A DNA stretch of 64,000 nt from Ktedonobacteria bacterium. Its GTDB lineage: Bacteria > Chloroflexota > Ktedonobacteria > Ktedonobacterales > JACDGC01. Positions 62,463-64,000 of this stretch are shown here, piece by piece. How positions within the stretch are numbered: the stretch's first letter is position 1; every line of letters begins with the position of its first letter. The notes under the pieces are model-generated. The model had not been told where the DNA came from, did not search any database, and worked only from the letters and a program-made list of their open reading frames with translations. The DNA lies in the NCBI GenBank assembly GCA_027459785.1, contig DAIDGU010000080.1, forward strand, positions 1 to 64,000, given 5' to 3'. A program made the position numbers and the translations under genes.

Positions 62463-62612
62463 AGTTATGGATCACCCGAATAGGGTTTTACACCCTTTGC
62501 GGATAATCAATATGGGTAACGGAGGACAGACATTCTCCATAACCACGGAGGACAGACATTCCTGTCTGTCCGGCCTCGATGGCCACCGTCTTTACCCGAA
62601 TGGAGTATTACA
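62463..62612. repeat. composite repeat with family-A hairpins
   Basis: A degenerate A (62521-62540) and a full A hairpin (62547-62570), preceded by TACACCCTTTGCGGATAATC and followed by GGCCACCGTCTTTACCCG-AATGG-AGTATTAC. Same order as at 15.9 and 23.4 kb. It reaches the stop codon of the DUF5654-like gene. Confidence 0.8.
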
Positions 62613-63000
62613 TCTGGTTCGGGTTATTATTGATGAGGTTCTGGCCTTTGATGCGATTATTGACGATGCCGAGGATGGCGATGACGACGACGGCGAAGAC
62701 CGTGGCGACCAGCGCGTAATAGAACCGCTTCATCACATCGCTGTTGGTCTGGAAGAGGCTGATAGTGGGTAGCCAATGCGAGATGGCGTCGTTCCAGGCC
62801 AGCGCGGCGACGAAGCCGACTGCGGAAGTGAGCAAAGCTACCACTGTTGTGACAAAATTCGACGCTGTCGCCATTGTGCGGCGCACTTGTTGCTGCGCCA
62901 TCGCTGCCGCCAGCCGCTGCATCTCTTGCACTTGATCCGGCTTGAAACCCATGTGTTCCAAGCGACGTTTCGACTGTTCCGGGCTTTCGGGTTGTGACAT
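62608..63000 (-). CDS. DUF5654-like membrane protein
   Basis: 130 residues. An N-terminal helical cytoplasmic part (KPDQVQEMQRLAAAMAQQQVRRTM) is followed by NFVTTVVALLTSAVGFVAALAWNDAI, a DUF5654 signature, and a second membrane helix (YYALVATVFAVVVIAILGIV). Function unknown. No strong ribosome site is visible. Its stop lies in the composite repeat. Confidence 0.7.
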   Translation of the reverse strand: MSQPESPEQSKRRLEHMGFKPDQVQEMQRLAAAMAQQQVRRTMATASNFVTTVVALLTSAVGFVAALAWNDAISHWLPTISLFQTNSDVMKRFYYALVATVFAVVVIAILGIVNNRIKGQNLINNNPNQM

Positions 63001-63296
63001 GCGTTGTCATCCTCTCTTTGCCGTGTGCCGCTGGTAGCTGATCAGGTGGATGTGCCAGCGGATCGGCGTACTGCTAGCTCTAGTATCCATGATCGCGCGC
63101 CCTGACGTCAAGAGGGTGATGAAAGGGCGCTGGATCAGATCGTCTTCCTGTTTAGACGAAGGAACGTCACGTTTCGCGGCATGGGACCAGGAGTTGTGAG
63201 CGAATTCATAGGAAAGCTGTCGTGCTGGCACGAAATCTGTGCAGGAGCAGGTCAGGCGGATTGTCTGCTTATGCATGTCGCGCGAAAGGAGTCATC

Positions 63297-63818
63297 ATGC
63301 AGGTTTCATCACCACCCCCCAATCCACCCTCACCCCAGGGCGAGGTCGCCCCTGTCACAACGAAAAAGATGGGCCGCCGCGCGCTCATCGCCACTGGTGG
63401 CCTGGCCGCGCTCGCGGTGGGCGTCGCCGAAGCGCCCCTCGCCGTCAATTGGGGACGGCGTCAGCTCGCGCTGGATCTGGCGAGCCTAGAAGGCGTCGGC
63501 ATCGATGCCGCCAGCGCCGCCGTCAACGCCACCTATGATGCCGTTAACCTGATCGTCATGCCCATCGCTGGCGCGCTGAGCGAGATCTCGACCGACACCA
63601 TCGATCAACTCATCAATGTGGTCGATGCGGCACGCAAGATTCCGGGCGTCAACACCGCGCCACTCGACGCGCTCTACACCATCCTCGTCGGCTGGAAGCA
63701 GAATGCGGCGCTCATCCCTGCCACCGTCACCAGCCTGGAACAGGTGCAACGCGATGCCGGCAAACGCTACATGACCGCGCTCAAAGCCAAGCAACAGGCG
63801 GAAGCCGCCAAGGTGTGA
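63297..63818 (+). CDS. exported protein with possible Tat signal, unknown function
   Basis: 173 residues. ATG 63297 has GAAAGGAG upstream. The N-terminus KKMGRRALIATGGLAALAVGVAEAP has a twin-arginine and hydrophobic stretch as in a Tat signal or a single anchor. The rest is helical (IDAASAAVNATYDAVNLIVMPI, TIDQLINVVDAARKIPG, LEQVQRDAGKRYMTALKAKQQAEAA). The Pro-rich stretch PPPNPPSPQGEV at the start resembles family-C-derived sequence. No family recognised. Confidence 0.6.
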   Translation: MQVSSPPPNPPSPQGEVAPVTTKKMGRRALIATGGLAALAVGVAEAPLAVNWGRRQLALDLASLEGVGIDAASAAVNATYDAVNLIVMPIAGALSEISTDTIDQLINVVDAARKIPGVNTAPLDALYTILVGWKQNAALIPATVTSLEQVQRDAGKRYMTALKAKQQAEAAKV

Positions 63819-63985
63819 TATCCTTTGCGGGGACAGACGGTAGTCAGGGGGGCCGGACAGACAGGAATGTCTGTCCTCCGTTGTTATGGAGAACGGCTGT
63901 CCTCCGGGGAGCGTGACAGACAGGAACGGCGGCCCTCCGGAGTTAGGGAGAATGGCGGTCCTCCGTGGTCAACCGGTTGGTGTCA
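63819..63985. repeat. inverted composite repeat with family-A hairpin
   Basis: The composite element in the opposite direction: TATCCTTTGCGGGGACAGAC, then a full A hairpin (63856-63875) and two degenerate copies to about 63965. It is cut by nothing here but approaches the window end. Confidence 0.75.
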
Positions 63986-64000
63986 CCGCCAGCGCGGCTT

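Overview
The window looks like a chromosomal segment of a high-G+C, probably flagellated bacterium of the phylum Chloroflexota. This assignment is an inference from gene content: a glutamate mutase L (MutL-like) protein, a zinc-ribbon protein with repeated Trp-Leu motifs, an atp operon headed by a small AtpZ-like gene, a COG4280-like membrane protein and abundant Uma2/CHAT/TPR-type genes. No rRNA, tRNA, CRISPR array or transposase gene was seen, so the class cannot be fixed from this window alone.

Layout. 1-5.5 kb: tandem and dispersed repeats, mutL-like gene, a zinc-ribbon protein with a long Tyr/Gly/Gln low-complexity tail, two membrane proteins. 5.7-9.0 kb: FKBP isomerase, methyltransferase, response-regulator receiver, an encapsulated-ferritin-like protein and ribosomal protein bL9. 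9.1-14.2 kb: a three-gene module of a small beta-domain protein, a TPR-CHAT protease and a secreted subtilisin-like lipoprotein. 14.3-20.4 kb: a flagellar locus (flbD, motA, fliN, motB, fliL, fliO leftwards; fliS and a fliT-like gene rightwards). 20.4-27.8 kb: sortase, zinc peptidase, rho, a DNA methyltransferase preceded by nested palindromes, two paralogous small membrane proteins and a glycosyltransferase. 28.5-34.5 kb: 3-hydroxyacyl-CoA dehydrogenase, PsiE-like protein, thioesterase, NERD-helicase, nucleotidyltransferase and MoaE. 34.6-42.5 kb: PaaC-like protein, a TPR protein, an NHL-propeller lipoprotein, a TM2/Ala-rich protein and a membrane-anchored lysozyme-like protein. 43-50.6 kb: photolyase, ECF sigma/anti-sigma pair, selD, RNase III and purD. 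51.2-58.7 kb: the complete F-type ATP synthase operon (atpZ-B-E-F-H-A-G-D-C). 58.7-60.5 kb: an AT-rich island with a Schlafen/AlbA_2 gene. 60.5-64 kb: Uma2 nuclease, COG4280-like pair, DUF5654-like protein and an exported hypothetical.

Three observations stand out. First, selD contains an in-frame UGA at 47347-47349, exactly at the active-site position where SelD proteins carry Cys or Sec, with a plausible SECIS hairpin directly after it; the gene therefore starts at 47296 and encodes a selenoprotein. Second, the window is full of dispersed intergenic repeats of at least four families. Two of them are the same 8-bp-arm/4-nt-loop hairpin with compensatory changes in both arms, and one family lies in frame inside fliN and fliO and forms the end of fliS. 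Third, the DNA methyltransferase is preceded by a 13-bp inverted repeat enclosing two 9-bp hairpins that could re-pair into an alternative 12-bp hairpin.

Transcription is mostly organised in short operons with strong Shine-Dalgarno sites (AAGGAG/GAGGAG). Several sigma70-type promoters with the -10 TATACT/TATAGT and a -35 of the TTGC type were recognised (rplI, rho, 50.6 kb, atp).
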